From Megalonaias nervosa (taxonomy: Eukaryota > Mollusca > Bivalvia > Unionida > Unionidae): DNA of 64,000 nucleotides. The translations under genes were made by a program, and so were the position numbers. The stretch's first letter is position 1. Every line of letters begins with the position of its first letter. The notes below the pieces were generated by a model, which saw nothing but the letters and a program-made list of their open reading frames with translations, did not search any database and was not told the DNA's origin. Of the stretch, positions 10,830 to 22,079 are shown piece after piece. The stretch lies in assembly GCA_016617855.1 (NCBI GenBank), contig JAECUM010001170.1, forward strand, positions 1 through 64,000, given 5' to 3'.

Positions 10830-13801
10830 GTGAATGGATATGATCCTTTACAAGAATGGCAATTGAACATACCCTTGCCATTCCATCTTCTTCTTGAAGA
10901 TGGAGTTGTTAACGCTGATAGTATCAGAAAATCATACAATCAGACCACTTTCATTGACAGCAAGATTAGATGCCTTCAAAAAATTTATGACATCATATTG
11001 AACACCTACAATAAGAAGCATGTTGGTATTACCCAGGAAATAAATACATCAATTCTAACGGTCAATCACCATAATGTAGCATGTGTACTTGGCATAACAC
11101 AGAACTGTGGCATCACTTGTGGTATTCATGCAGCTGAAAAGTGGCTAAAGCATCTGGCTGAACTGGAGAAATGTTACTTTGAATGTTTTATACGAAAACA
11201 TCTCTTGCTATACAAATCAGTGACCAGTGTTGCTTCTTATCTACATCTGGTCAGCTTATGCGAATTCCACTTGAATAATGAGAAGGTGATCCAAAATGTG
11301 GTTGTAAAGATTGGATAGTACTGAACAAGAATGATATGACAAGATGCAGATTCATCTATCTGAGAAAGAAACAGCCATGCAGTCGTTGCTCACCTAACAT
11401 ATATTTTGGGATTTATGCACTATCATCACAGCTTCATCTACATTGCAAGATCTACTTAATGATGCAGCAGCACAGTCTACCAGTGCCAACAAAGGCAATG
11501 AGATTTCCTCAATGGAGAACTCATTCCAAGATCTAAGCATTATGGAAGATACCATATACTCAGCCAACAAAGGAGTAGATCAGTCATGTAGTGATGAAGA
11601 GCACGCAGAATTAGATGACTTAGAAAAGTACTTTAACCATTCACATGAACTCTTGGATATTTTTGCTCATAGTGTAGCTCAGCTGTCCACAATCGAAGAG
11701 GTTTCTTCGCTGCCACAAAGAGTGTCTTTGTTCTCTACAATCACCACTGATGATAATATTGATGAACTAGAAGCAGAAGAACTTTCGAATGAATGCGCTT
11801 TGATACTTAAAATCATTCCTATAACAAACACAAGCAGTTCCTCTCTAGCAAGTAGACCCTGTAACATCATGCCACATACATCAACCATGCAACCTGAAGA
11901 AGTCTGGACAATTCATTTAGATGGTTCGCTGTCAAGACAATCATCTATTTCAACAATTTCTTGCCTAAACCTTTCAGAAGATTATGAAATATCTACTGAT
12001 GGCAGCAAACCATATGACCAAGATCACAGTCTCTCTGAAGTAGCAGAAGATAGCACTTTGGCAGAAGAATGTAACGAACCATCAAAGTCAATAAAAACCC
12101 TGCCATTTAAGAAATATCAACCACCATGCCTTCTCTGCAAACACCCACCTCCAGCAATTGGAAAAGATGATGATAAATGGAAACTAAAAGAATCCTTGAT
12201 GACTTTCTTGTAAAATGTGGACAGATTGTTCAAGAACAAAGTGGAAATGGCCGTATTTTATTTGCTCCAGATCAGAAAATTACATCAAATTTGTTAATTC
12301 TCATGGAAGAAAATGTGAAGAACAGAAAATTCCTTCCAGAATTTCCTTTTCTACACCTCATGAAATCCAAGATTATCAACTTGTTTAGTGCTTATAAGAC
12401 ATGTGGCATATTCCATCTCCTGAAATTTCTTCAGGATGATGAGGACGAAGCAGAGTTGACTAAATTAGTTACCATAACACATATTTAAACAGCAATAAGA
12501 AATATCCAAAGGCTCTCTTTAACTCTCCATTTGGCAATCTTCGTAACGTTCATTGAGTGTCTTGAGCCACCTACAGCAAAATCTCTGATAGAACACATGG
12601 CAGTGATGTCCTCAGATGATCTTGAAGGCAAAACTGGGTGGACAATATTTTGAATTCATTAATGCAGATTGTAGTAGCAATGGAACCTTCCTGCTTCATG
12701 TAGAATTAATGAGGCATTGTGATGAAATTGTTGGACTGTCGATAGCTGAGAGAATTGGTGGAACTCATGGATATAATCTGCTACTTTCCACAGTCAAAGC
12801 ATCCTTGCCATTTGCGTTTGTAAATGGTGTTGCGTTATATGGGAAATTTTCTATCCATCTTCTATGTGAACATTTTAGTGCTGGACATTTTCACCAGCAA
12901 CTCAGAGCCTCACTTCTTGCAATACCACATCGTGGAAAAAGTGATACCAACTTTAGTCTAGATTCACATCGTGAAGCCCTGAAAGAAGGAAAGGTCCTAT
13001 TCATATCTCCCAAAGGACAGCCACAATCCTAGTTGAGTTTGCTGGGGTCAAATTTAAAACATTTGGCAGCTCTGGGCTCCAATATCTGCAGTACATAGAA
13101 AACGGAGTTTTAAGGTGGTTGCTGAAAGAATTCCCGTTTGCATCACGTTGTTATATTTGAAGAGAATTATTCTGCCCCAGATGACCTAAAATCCATAACC
13201 AGGGCAAAAAGAACCAAATAAAATAAAACTGACATCTGCCACTTAAAAGATGATGGTGAAATTATCAGTACATAAAATATTAGCAAACCTGTAGTCACTA
13301 AAACCATTAAGGGGAAAAAATGATCAGCAATTTTTTGACTGGTCATGTGAGAGAACTTTGAATCATGAAAGACATAATTCTAGATATAGATAGATAGTAT
13401 TATTTCAGTCTATCCACATGTAATAGTCCTGAGCATCACAAGAAGATACCATGTACACAATTTGCTATCCCAGTACGGTCCCATTTTGCATCAGATAAAG
13501 GATATGTATGTTCTGAGGAGTTGGACATCAAGCAAAAAGAAAGGTGCAGCAGAGATAGCTCAGGCAGATTGGTTTTGTTATATTGCAGCCGGACTTTAAA
13601 GAAGGAGCAAATGTTGTCTGCTATGTATCGTCAGGGGACATTGATAGTATTCCCAGACATATTTTAGCCACTGCACTGTATTTGCCTCGAAAAGATGATG
13701 GCAATTTCAAGAATCTCGTCTATATTGTCGTCAAAAAGCCTGGAAGTGCTGGTAAGCTAGATATCTACAATATCACAGAAATCATCGGGCTACTGAAATG
13801 A
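10830..13801 (+). pseudogene. Unrecognised multi-part protein of the 7.2-kb DNA element
   Basis: Five plus-strand frames lie in order: 10830-11318, 11443-12213, 12177-12488, 12616-13032 and 13583-13801. The second is acidic and Ser/Thr-rich and ends with a CLLCKHPPP motif before a frame change into the third, whose start overlaps it. The fourth contains FINADCSSNGTFLLHVELM and ERIGGTHGYNLLLSTVKASL, which look like a folded catalytic or structural domain. The fifth reads VVCYVSSGDIDSIPRHILA. Position inside a TIR element suggests a transposase or accessory protein, with frames broken by decay or by introns. I do not recognise the family. It recalls uncharacterised proteins repeated in marine invertebrate genomes, but this is only an impression. 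Confidence 0.6.
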
Positions 13802-14586
13802 GATATAATGAAGACAAAATAACGTGATTCTGTCTTTCAGTTTTAGCTTGGGTGGTAATGACTTTATTCCCCAATTACATGGGATTTCACATGAAAAGTG
13901 TTGAAAGGAATATTTGAAAATGAAACCTTCAGGATCTTCAAGATCTGATAAGACCAGACTCTGGGCATCTCTGTGTAACCATTGACGGGGGGGGGGTTTA
14001 CACAAGTTTGCTGAAGAACCTCTATTGCCCTAGCAAGCACGATGCTGAAAGACCTTCCTTAGAAGAAGTAAGACAACTGAGTGTAAAACTGCCTGGAAAT
14101 GATGTAAAAAGCCCAAAGTTGTGGATGCCTCCAGTTACTGCATTTATTTTGCAGGAAGAGACGAGATGTTTGAAGATATAACCAATACTTCAGACTTTTG
14201 GCTGGACAACCAAGGAATGTATACAGTTCTTTGAATACAGCCTCCCTGTTAATTCATACTGGTTAATTGGATCTGTTTATTTCGCAGTATATTTGCAACT
14301 ATATCAGTTTTAGTCATGACGATATGAATTTTGTCTCAATAGATTTTGAACTACATTATGTAACGGTTTTTATACCAGCATTCTGTATTCACTTTGGCAT
14401 TTTCTAGCGGGACTTTAATTCAAATTTGCCTTATGTTTTGATCATAAATATGTATACATGTATATTCTATATAATTATGTTTGTTTCACCATAATAGAAC
14501 AATATGTATTGAGTTGTCTGCCATGAAAAAAGAATCCTAGAATTCAATAGCCCCTGGATAGTGTCTCAGATTGCTGGACCGTCCTT

Positions 14587-14628
<42 letters not shown>

Positions 14629-15587
14629 TCTATGGGTTAAAGACTGAGAGTCAAAAATCTCCTTAGTGCCAGAACTGGGGGTCAGACTGAGTAAAACAAC
14701 TTTGGTATCAAAACTGGGGGCCAAATTAAAACTTTTGGGATCCCTGAAGCGCACGCGTGCACGCACACATATATATAGACACACACACAAATAATACAAG
14801 AACATTTAGTTAAGCAAAATGTAGATTTGGAAAGTTAATAATATTTTGCATTCATCCTGTTTTTGTTCACACTGTTCATCTCTACTGTTAAGCTAATACA
14901 GCATGTAGTGTGCAGGTGTGTATGTATGTTTTCAGTTGAATCTGAAGCGTATGTGTCAGATATTATATTTTAAATATATGTATTTAAATTATAATTAGAA
15001 TTAAGTCGAGGGGAGAATGGGCATGTCGATGTATACTCTCAGAAAGTATATATACTTTCAGTGATTTCATATGTTTGGTATAAAAGTAATTTTTCTACTA
15101 CTATTATAAATAGTTGACATGTTTTTGATAGACTAAAGAACAATTATCCCATATGTTTCGGTTAACAGGTAGAACGGCATTTTGGGTAGTCGGTTTAATT
15201 TCATTATTGCCTATCTATTCAAAATTTATGTTGCTTTATTTTCACCAACTTAAAAGACACACTGAATAATTATGTTGATTAAAATCTGTATCAGATTTTT
15301 TTTAGATACAAAATATGTAAAATGTATTTAACTTTTTATGAGCAAAAAATCGTCAAAATATAATGCCTCGAAAAAGGAAACTCTCATGAAACTAAGGAAA
15401 CTCTCATGAAAATACTTTCATATCAGTTTTGATTGAAAGATCTTGCCATTTAAGTTTTTGCTAACTGTAAATGTCTTTCTAAGAAAAGTAAATATCAATG
15501 GTTTAAACAGAATTTACTGATAAATGGCATTAAACATTAACTAAATATATCTGATGGACAATGCATAAATGCTGCTCTTGTATTATG
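13802..15587. other. 3' noncoding part of the 7.2-kb element
   Basis: AT-rich. Holds a microsatellite at 14589-14626, a short (CA)n run near 14760-14790, and a direct GGAAACTCTCATGAAACTAA-like duplication near 15378-15410. No gene seen. Confidence 0.5.
14589..14626. repeat. (AT)n microsatellite
   Basis: Uninterrupted AT dinucleotides, about 19 units. Confidence 0.95.
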
Positions 15588-15782
15588 TTTATGTATGTCA
15601 GTAGTTCAAACTGAAACATTTTAATACAAGTTGTATTGCATCCTCTGATGCTGGCACCTATTAATCACTAATGACAGTTCTTGTCTGGTGTGGGGAGTAG
15701 ACTGGAGTCCTGCTGAGCTGACCTTGATAAGGTCATTCTCCAGCTAATTTTTAAAAGCAAACATTTGGGGAAATCTCTAGTG
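15588..15782 (-). repeat. Right terminal inverted repeat of the 7.2-kb element
   Basis: Reverse complement of 8612-8806 with scattered mismatches. The outermost bases are CTCTAGTG, followed by the GATA duplication at 15783-15786. Confidence 0.85.
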
Positions 15783-15786
15783 GATA

Positions 15787-16950
15787 GCTAATGCAATCAA
15801 CCTAGAAATGGTCATCACTGAAACATCAGTTGAACCTTTAATGGGATGAAAAGATGTTTTCTACCTTTCCTTCTCCAGTTAGAAGCTGCCAAATAAAACC
15901 TAAAATCATGACTGAACATAAAAGTCTATCTTGATCATCCTCGATATGGCCTCGACTGGGGATCTCGATCAGGGGTAGAGCAACCAGTGGAAGCAGTGTG
16001 TGTGTGTGATTTGGATTTTTAACACAGCTTTAACAATTTTTCAGTCATATCGCTATGATGTCTGCAGTGTGGCAGACATGTAGCATGATGTCACACCCAG
16101 TCACATTATCCTGACACCAGGTCGACCAGTCTGAACACTTAACTTCTTAATGCTGAGCACCTAGTGAGGCAGCTGTTAGTACCATTTTTATAAGTCTTTG
16201 GTATGACTCGGCCCGGGTTTGAACCTGTGACCTCCAGCATCCGAGGCAGACGCTCTAACCACTAGGTCCCCAATGGAAGCAGGTATTTTGCTTTTCAAAA
16301 AAACTTGGTCGGCAAACCTGATACAGATTGGATAGGGCATGAAGACCTTATAAACACAAAGGTGATCAAGAAAACCGTATTGAGAATAAGGTTCTTGAAG
16401 GAAGTTCCACCAATAGGTTCATGGGGGGGGGTTGTTTATTAAGAGATCACGAGACACAAGTTTAGGCTTCAGAGTGCGTGACACTGGTCTTTGCAGCTCA
16501 AAATACCTGATCAAGTCTGCTAAGTGAGAATCTGACCCAATGACCAGGCCTTTTGAAAATTTTTGAGTGCTGCTCGACAGCCCTTAATAGTGGAAACTGT
16601 GCACTGTTTTTCTTTGAAAAGGTAGAGAAGAAAATCAACCACAGAGCTCATAGTGATACAGCTAGTAACAACATGTTTTCTGCTACACCAATCACAAAAG
16701 ATATGTCATTATCAATCATAAAAATCTGACACTGATAGCCTCGTCTCCTGGAATGAATGATGCAGTTGGCAACTCTGACTGAAAACTTTAGTGCAGAGAG
16801 TTTGTATGATATCAGCCAAACAGGAAGGTGGAGAATCTGAGAATCCTAGTACTGTAACAGGGGCTCCCTCCTCTGAGGTATGGTCTTAGAAGGATCCACC
16901 AGCAGAACAAGAAGATAACTGAACCATGATCATGGGGGCCACTGAGGGGT
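15787..16950 (-). pseudogene. DIRS tyrosine recombinase, N-terminal and central part, broken
   Basis: Frames on the minus strand include VDFLLYLFKEK followed by TVSTIKGCRAAL (the standard N-terminal SAM-like block), then KNLILNTVFLITFVFIRSS (the box usually carrying the first catalytic Arg) and GSTDVSVMTISRLIALAI just before the GATA site. Several stops and frame changes are present. A SINE with a 9-bp TSD lies inside, and the frame resumes left of it (DRLLCSVMILGFIWQLL). Confidence 0.75.
15997..16273 (-). mobile_element. tRNA-derived SINE, family 1, copy 1
   Basis: The minus strand has a Pol III promoter: box A in CTAGTGGTTAGAGCGTC and box B in AGGTTCAAACCC, about 35 bp apart, then a unique body and a (CA)n tail (TG repeat on the plus strand). 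The TSD is TGGAAGCAG (15988-15996 and 16274-16282). It lies inside the DIRS recombinase, so it is younger than that element. Confidence 0.9.
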
Positions 16951-16999
16951 GATCAAAATGAGCTGAGCAGTGGAGAGCCTGACCTTGTATAGAACATGT

Positions 17000-17430
17000 G
17001 GGATCATCCTGAAAGGTGGAAAGGTTCAGGGGAACAGACAATCCCACTGCAGGCTGAAAGTGACCATTGCAGAAGCCTTCTCATTTTATGTAATGGGAAC
17101 AGATAAAAAGGGAGCCTGTTATTTAGTTTGGTGGCAAACAAGGACACCAATGAGTCCCCCAAAGTGCATGTGTGCTTCCTTGCCTCCTGAGGTACACTGC
17201 CACTAATGTGTTGTTGGAGGAGACCATCATGCACCCCTGAAGGGCACAGAACACTGCTGTCACTTCCATGTTGATGATATGAAGGGTTGATTCTCCTGGA
17301 CCATGAACTCCAAAGAATCAGTCCTTCTGGTTCTAGATGAGTGCCCTACCCTGAATCTGATGCCTCCATGAACAGGTAGGAGCTGGGTTCGGGGAGAGGG
17401 ACTCTGGCCCAAAATTGGTATTGATTTGTC
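17000..17430 (-). pseudogene. DIRS RNase H region, broken
   Basis: Minus-strand frames contain LFMEASDSG at the start of the domain and, further on, VSSNNTLVAVYLRRQGSTH, the DIRS-type equivalent of the D-NTT-V-YLNKQGG box. Stops and frame changes interrupt it. It directly follows the reverse transcriptase, as usual. Confidence 0.75.
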
Positions 17431-18490
17431 CTACAAATCAGATGATGGTGGAAATCCGAAAGAACAGCTGACAATGTGATCTTTAATATTAATGGCCCCA
17501 ATTGGGACATAATCTTGTTTACTCTGTCCAGACCAAGAGAAATCAGAGAATTCATGGGGTCCCTTTGTGGTTCTCAAGCTACCAAGAGAAGTAACTGGAA
17601 AAGGATGCTTATGCAGTCTGCCCATGGGAACCAAGTCTATTGCAGAGCTGATAATGTGGTCTCTGCTCTCTGGGCCCCAACTGGTCTTTGCTCTCAGGGC
17701 CCAAACATTTGGGACATGACCTTGTCTATTTTTTCCACAGGGACAGGGAATAATTCTCCATTTGTTAGAAAATTCATCCCCAAGTAAACACAATCTTGAG
17801 ACAGAGTGAGCTCTGATTTCTCCAAGTTTGGTAGAAGGCCCAGCCTTATCACTAAGGACCATCAGCAAGACAGATCTAGCCTGAGGGACTCTAACCAGCC
17901 ATCATCTAAATATTATAAAACTGGGTTACCTAGTGACCTTAAATGTGCTGCATCCATTCATCATGACCCTGGTAAAAACTCTAGGTACAGAGGAAAGGCA
18001 GAACAGCAAAGTTCGAAATTGGAAAACCTCCCTATGCAAGCAAACCTCAAGGTTCTCTGAGTGTGGACGCAAAATAGGGATGTGAAGGTACACATCCTGA
18101 TGATCAATGGAGACTGCCCAATTGCCAGGTCTTATGGCATTCTTAACTGAGGCTGTGGTCTCTGTGGTCACTATCTTGAATGGTTCCTACAGTACAAATT
18201 TGATTAGGGAGGAAAGGTCGATAATTAGGACTTTCTCTCCCTTCTTGGGACCCAGGTAAATTGGGAAGTAGAAAAAGCTGGAGACTGTCATTTAACACCC
18301 TTGGCACTGCACCCTTCCAAAGTACTGCACCCTTCCAAAGTAGGGAGTGAATCTTTTCCTTTGAGTGCACCAGTTTTAACTCGAAGAAAATGAGGGACCT
18401 TACTAGAGGAGGGAGATCCTGAAACTGAAGCTGGTAGCCATCTTTTATGATAGAAAGGATCCAGTCATCAACTGTTATGCCCAACCAAGT
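17431..18490 (-). pseudogene. DIRS reverse transcriptase, broken
   Basis: Recognisable blocks in order: GYQLQFQDLPPLV, NWAVSIDHQDVYLHIPI, VFQFRTLLFCLSSVPRVFT, the catalytic YLDD box (codons at 17912-17901 on the minus strand), and LGMNFLTNG followed by PVPVEKIDKV. They lie in more than one frame and stops are present. An 18-bp tandem duplication makes LWKGAV appear twice near 18320-18350. The copy is not functional. Confidence 0.85.
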
Positions 18491-18499
18491 CTGTGCAAG

Positions 18500-19164
18500 A
18501 AAGGTTTAGACTGGCAACCTAAACCAACTATAGAATTTCATTCAGCTGGAGAGGGAGCAAGTCCCTAGAGCTGTCCACTCCTGAACTTAGGAAAGGAGGA
18601 ATGGCCCACAAACTTCCTCCTTTCGCCCTGTGGCAGGCCCTTTTAGGACTCGCCTGCCCAGAGGGAATTCTGAAATGAGGTTGTTGCTTTGATTGTGGCT
18701 GTGCAGCTTTAAAGAATATAGCCAATGGACCAAAAGACAGGATAATCAAAATCATTTAGTTTCTTGGTCAGTTTAGAAGAGTTAAGATTGATGCAAGTGA
18801 TTGGTGTTCTTGGTCTCTCTCTCTTCTTCTTCTGTCTTGACAGGTGAGAAATGGACCTGAATGGAGGGGGTACCACATTGGCCTGTTCCATATCAAACTC
18901 ATGTACACCAATAAGGATAGATAGATATATTTGACCTGCTTCCTCTCTTGGGATGCAGGACTATGTGACCCAATGTCTCTGTTGTGGGGGCAAACTTGGA
19001 GAGGGGGCATGAACTTGAACCAGTAACTCCTCCTGCAGAGTTAACAAACTGTCTTTTGCACTGGACTTAGCAGGTGGATCTGTGAGGCTCTCCACCAGCT
19101 GAGAGAGCTTGGGGGAATGAGGTCCATCCCCCTCCCTCTTGTCTGACCCAACTTTATGAGACAA
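18500..19164 (-). pseudogene. DIRS ORF1 (gag-like) region, broken
   Basis: Short minus-strand frames rich in Ser, Pro, Gln and basic residues (QPQSKQQPHFRIPSGQASPK, SRQKKKRERPRTP) lie directly upstream of the reverse transcriptase. DIRS gag proteins are poorly conserved, so the call rests mostly on position and composition. Confidence 0.5.
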
Positions 19165-19280
19165 TATAGATCCACAGCACCAAGGCAGCTAACCCTTGCT
19201 GGCCTGGGTGGTTATTAAACCCACAACCCTTGGATTACCAGTCTGATGCTCAAGCAAGAAGCTACTGCAGTTTCCACTAA
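19155..19280 (-). repeat. tRNA-related SINE fragment (Lys/Thr-like head)
   Basis: The minus strand reads TTGAGCATCAGACTGGTAAT, then CCAAGGGTTGTGGGTTTAAT, which matches the anticodon and T-arm region of a tRNA-Lys-like molecule with a degenerate box B. It differs from SINE families 1 and 2. Confidence 0.45.
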
Positions 19281-20628
19281 ACGAGATGCATAAATTCATT
19301 AAGTCCGGGGATTCTAGAATGAGCATTTGAAAATTAAGCTTCAAACATGCACACGGTAACTTCTGGGCTGAAAAAGCTCTTCTAGTTATTTATTGTCAAA
19401 AATTTCAATTAATCAAGGTACACTGCTCTCTCATTTTAGCACACCCAAATAACTCACAAACCAAATTATAATGCAAGGAGAGTTGTGGATCCATTTTTTA
19501 CAGATAGAAAATATCCCCAAGAGGTCCCCATCTGTTGAATGTGAATAAAATCATGATCAAAATTGGTAAATGAAACATTGATATATCAATCATTTTATAC
19601 TCAAAACGGCAAGAAATTTGGAATCAACATTATTAAATTTGCAAATTGGAGCAAGTAAAACATTTTGTTCAATTATCTTTTAAAAAGTGTAAATAACAAT
19701 ATATGACAAAATATTGAGCAATGAAAATGGTGGTAATGCCCAGTGGTGGCAACACTAGAAGAAATACAGCAGATCTCAATCAAACAAGTCTTGTCAAGTG
19801 AAATCATGTGTTATGCCCTCTTGCATTCAAAATGACAAGTGTCAATCAAATGTCAAAGCAATGCCCACAAGCATTTCCATGAGAACCTAATTAAGTGCCA
19901 ACAGTGTTTGGATCTGCAATTTACATAAGTGTTTTTGTTTCACTGTTACAATCAATTAAAAGTAAACCTGCTTTGTAGTATCACATTAATTCCTTCTTCT
20001 GTACCAAATAACGTAAAGACAGATGAATAAAAAAAAGTTAAAAGGCATGCAAATTCTACTTGCTAAAGCCGTCGGTCATGACCGTCTGTCACTGAGAATA
20101 CTGACTGCTGGGCAGGTTAGGTACATGCATATATGATATATTAAACAGTATCAATGTGATGAACATAAATTGTGAAATACTGATAATACTATTCTGATAA
20201 TAAGCAACGACCAGTATCCCTCATAGCATATGAAATCTGAATTTCAAATATAAAGTCTTTTCTTCTCTTTATTTTCAAAATGGCTAATTGATTAATAATT
20301 AATTACCTCTCATGAGCATTCAGTGGTGAAATGATTATACAGTGTGAGAAATTAACCACAAAAGCAAAATTTAAGACCAAACACTACTTTTCAAATATAG
20401 GTCAAAGTTATTTCTGGAGGCGTCTGAATACAGTACTTATCATGATATATGAACATATAAAATTGTGTGACCAGTCAAAGGTATCAAAGAAATTGATCTA
20501 AACAAAAACCAAAACACAGTATTAATGCCAGACAGACAAGCTAATTAACAAACACTCATTAACTTAATTTAGCCTGAGTTACATCTCGATTTTTAACAAA
20601 ATCCAGAATATCCTATAATCCTACTTAC
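19281..20628. other. UPRT intron 2, no gene seen
   Basis: AT-rich intronic sequence left of UPRT exon 2. I looked for the next UPRT exon (the IRLVVEEGLNQLP block) and did not find it. Confidence 0.5.
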
Positions 20629-20671
20629 CAGTCTATCTGCATAAAAGATGAAATCACTCCTATTTGTATTT
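20629..20671 (-). CDS. UPRT: UPRT homologue, exon 2
   Basis: A 43-bp exon reading leftward, bounded by TTTTTTTACAG upstream and GTAAGTAG downstream. It supplies the last base of the split Arg codon left by exon 1, then 14 codons: NTNRSDFIFYADRL. This matches the DFMFSADRL segment of animal UPRT proteins, just before the IRLVVEEGLNQLP block expected in the next exon. Phases fit: exon 1 ends after two bases of a codon and exon 2 ends in phase 0. The next exon is not visible and is probably beyond the left end of the window. Confidence 0.85.
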
Positions 20672-21250
20672 CTGTAAAAAAAAGAAAGTTCAAGAATCTA
20701 GAATAGACTGTAAAAAGGATAAAAGTATCACCTAGGATGATAAAATATTATAAAGAATTAACATATATTCAGTGCACAACCCATTAGTCAAGATTATGGA
20801 AATTTTAGAATAACAAAGGTGTTCAAGTTGTGATCATATCATGACTGTAAGCTGTATAAAATGCATGTGAGGAACACATGGAATATGTAACCAGGGTCTA
20901 TGCTAGAACCATGGTTTTGAAAATTCATTCACACAACTCAAAAGGTGAGTGAAAATTTCCAGTTGTGAAGTGAAATCTCCAATCACTCAATTACAAGGCA
21001 TTGTTTCAGTTATTCTATATCGTGTAAACGTTTATAAATTTTAATACATTTCGCAGTCCTACAGTTAAATTACGTACATACTGTACCGACTATTGCCGAT
21101 TAGAATAATCAAATCAGAGAATAATCAAATCAGAAATTGTTATCTGAATATTCATTTTATCATATACGTGTGAATGTGTCCACTTTTAATGCACCATGTG
21201 AGTTACTCAACTTTGGGACAGCCCTTGCAACACGTTAGTGTCAGTTAATG
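20672..21250. other. UPRT intron 1, start of the long TE-filled stretch
   Basis: No gene. UPRT intron 1 spans 20672-41325 and holds SINEs, hAT remnants, a hAT MITE, a pogo-like element and a foldback element, listed separately. Confidence 0.6.
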
Positions 21251-21261
21251 ACCATTACTAT

Positions 21262-21575
21262 GTGTGTGTGTGTTTGGATTTTTAACGTAGCTTTAACAAT
21301 TTTTCAGTCATATCGCTATGATGTCTGCAGTGTGGCAGTTTATATTGATGTCTATCACTGGGGCATCGTGCCGCAGACATACAGCATGATATGTCCCACC
21401 CAGACACATTATCCTGACTCCAGGCCAACCAGTCCTAACATTTATTTCTTAATGCTGAGCACTAAGCGAGGCAGCTGTGAGTACCATTTTTATAAGTCTT
21501 TGGCATGACCTGGCCGGGGTTCAAACCTGTGACTTCCAGCATCTGCTCCAACCACTAGGCCACCAGAGTGGTTAG
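21262..21575 (-). mobile_element. tRNA-derived SINE, family 1, copy 2
   Basis: Same body as at 15997-16273: TTTTTCAGTCATATCGCTAT near the tail, GCTGAGCACTAAGCGAGGCA mid-body, and box B (GGTTCAAACC read on the minus strand). The CA tail is at the left end. Related 12-13-bp sequences flank it (ACCATTACTATGT left, ACCACACTATGT right), a diverged TSD. Box A has lost part of its sequence. Confidence 0.85.
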
Positions 21576-22079
21576 ACCACACTATGTACACATGGACTAA
21601 GTGTAGTCCTGCAAAGCTGGAGACCCATCAGCTGCCATGGACAAATGATGCAGCACTGTGTGGAAACACCAACACTTTGAATTGTGTTCCCTAAGGAGAC
21701 AATGCAAATTTCATCAATTGACAGCAATGGCAGCCATAAATGACAGCGCTAACATAACATCTTCAGGAGGAAATCAGTATTCTGTTGGTTGTTTGTACTT
21801 TGAAAGTTTAAAGTTGTTCAGTTACTTCTCAAGAAATTAATAGTCATGGTTTCATTTTCCATAATATTTTTAGCAATCAAATAAGAAGCGGAAGTTCTAT
21901 ATTTTTTATACTTGGTTTTCATAACAAATGCTGCATATCCAGGCAGTCATTTTTTGCTTGCAACTGAAGGGATTTTTTAAAAATAGAATCATCAATAACA
22001 ATAAAGTGAGTCCCTTAAAGGAACTGATGCTATACTGGGGTAAAAAAATTTCCAGGAATTCATGACAAGACCATTTCTG

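Larger units (their letters stand above)
8612..15782 (+). mobile_element. 7.2-kb DNA transposon of uncertain superfamily, nested in DIRS
   Basis: Its ends are inverted repeats of about 195 bp (8612-8806 and about 15588-15782), starting CACTCCTAGAGATTTCCCC on the left and CACTAGAGATTTCCCC on the right; the left end has three extra bases. The repeats stay aligned through GGTGCCAGCA and GATGCAATACAACTTG. The TSD is GATA. The inside carries plus-strand reading frames for a protein I do not recognise and a 460-bp direct duplication. CACT-like ends with a 4-bp TSD suit a Chapaev/CMC-type element, but Academ and Sola also make short duplications, and no diagnostic transposase motif was identified. 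The frames are broken, so this copy appears inactive. Confidence 0.85.
15783..19170 (-). mobile_element. DIRS-like retroelement, main part
   Basis: Read leftward: a gag-like region (about 19160-18500), reverse transcriptase (about 18490-17430), RNase H (about 17430-17000) and tyrosine recombinase (about 16950-15787, continuing at 8611). This domain order, with a recombinase instead of an integrase, defines DIRS elements. A SINE splits the recombinase at 15997-16273 and a DNA transposon splits it at 15783. The right border is uncertain; tRNA-related SINE sequence begins near 19155. Confidence 0.8.

Noticed and set aside
17431..18060. Plus-strand open frames across the DIRS region
   Set aside because: They are antisense to recognisable minus-strand RT and RNase H blocks.
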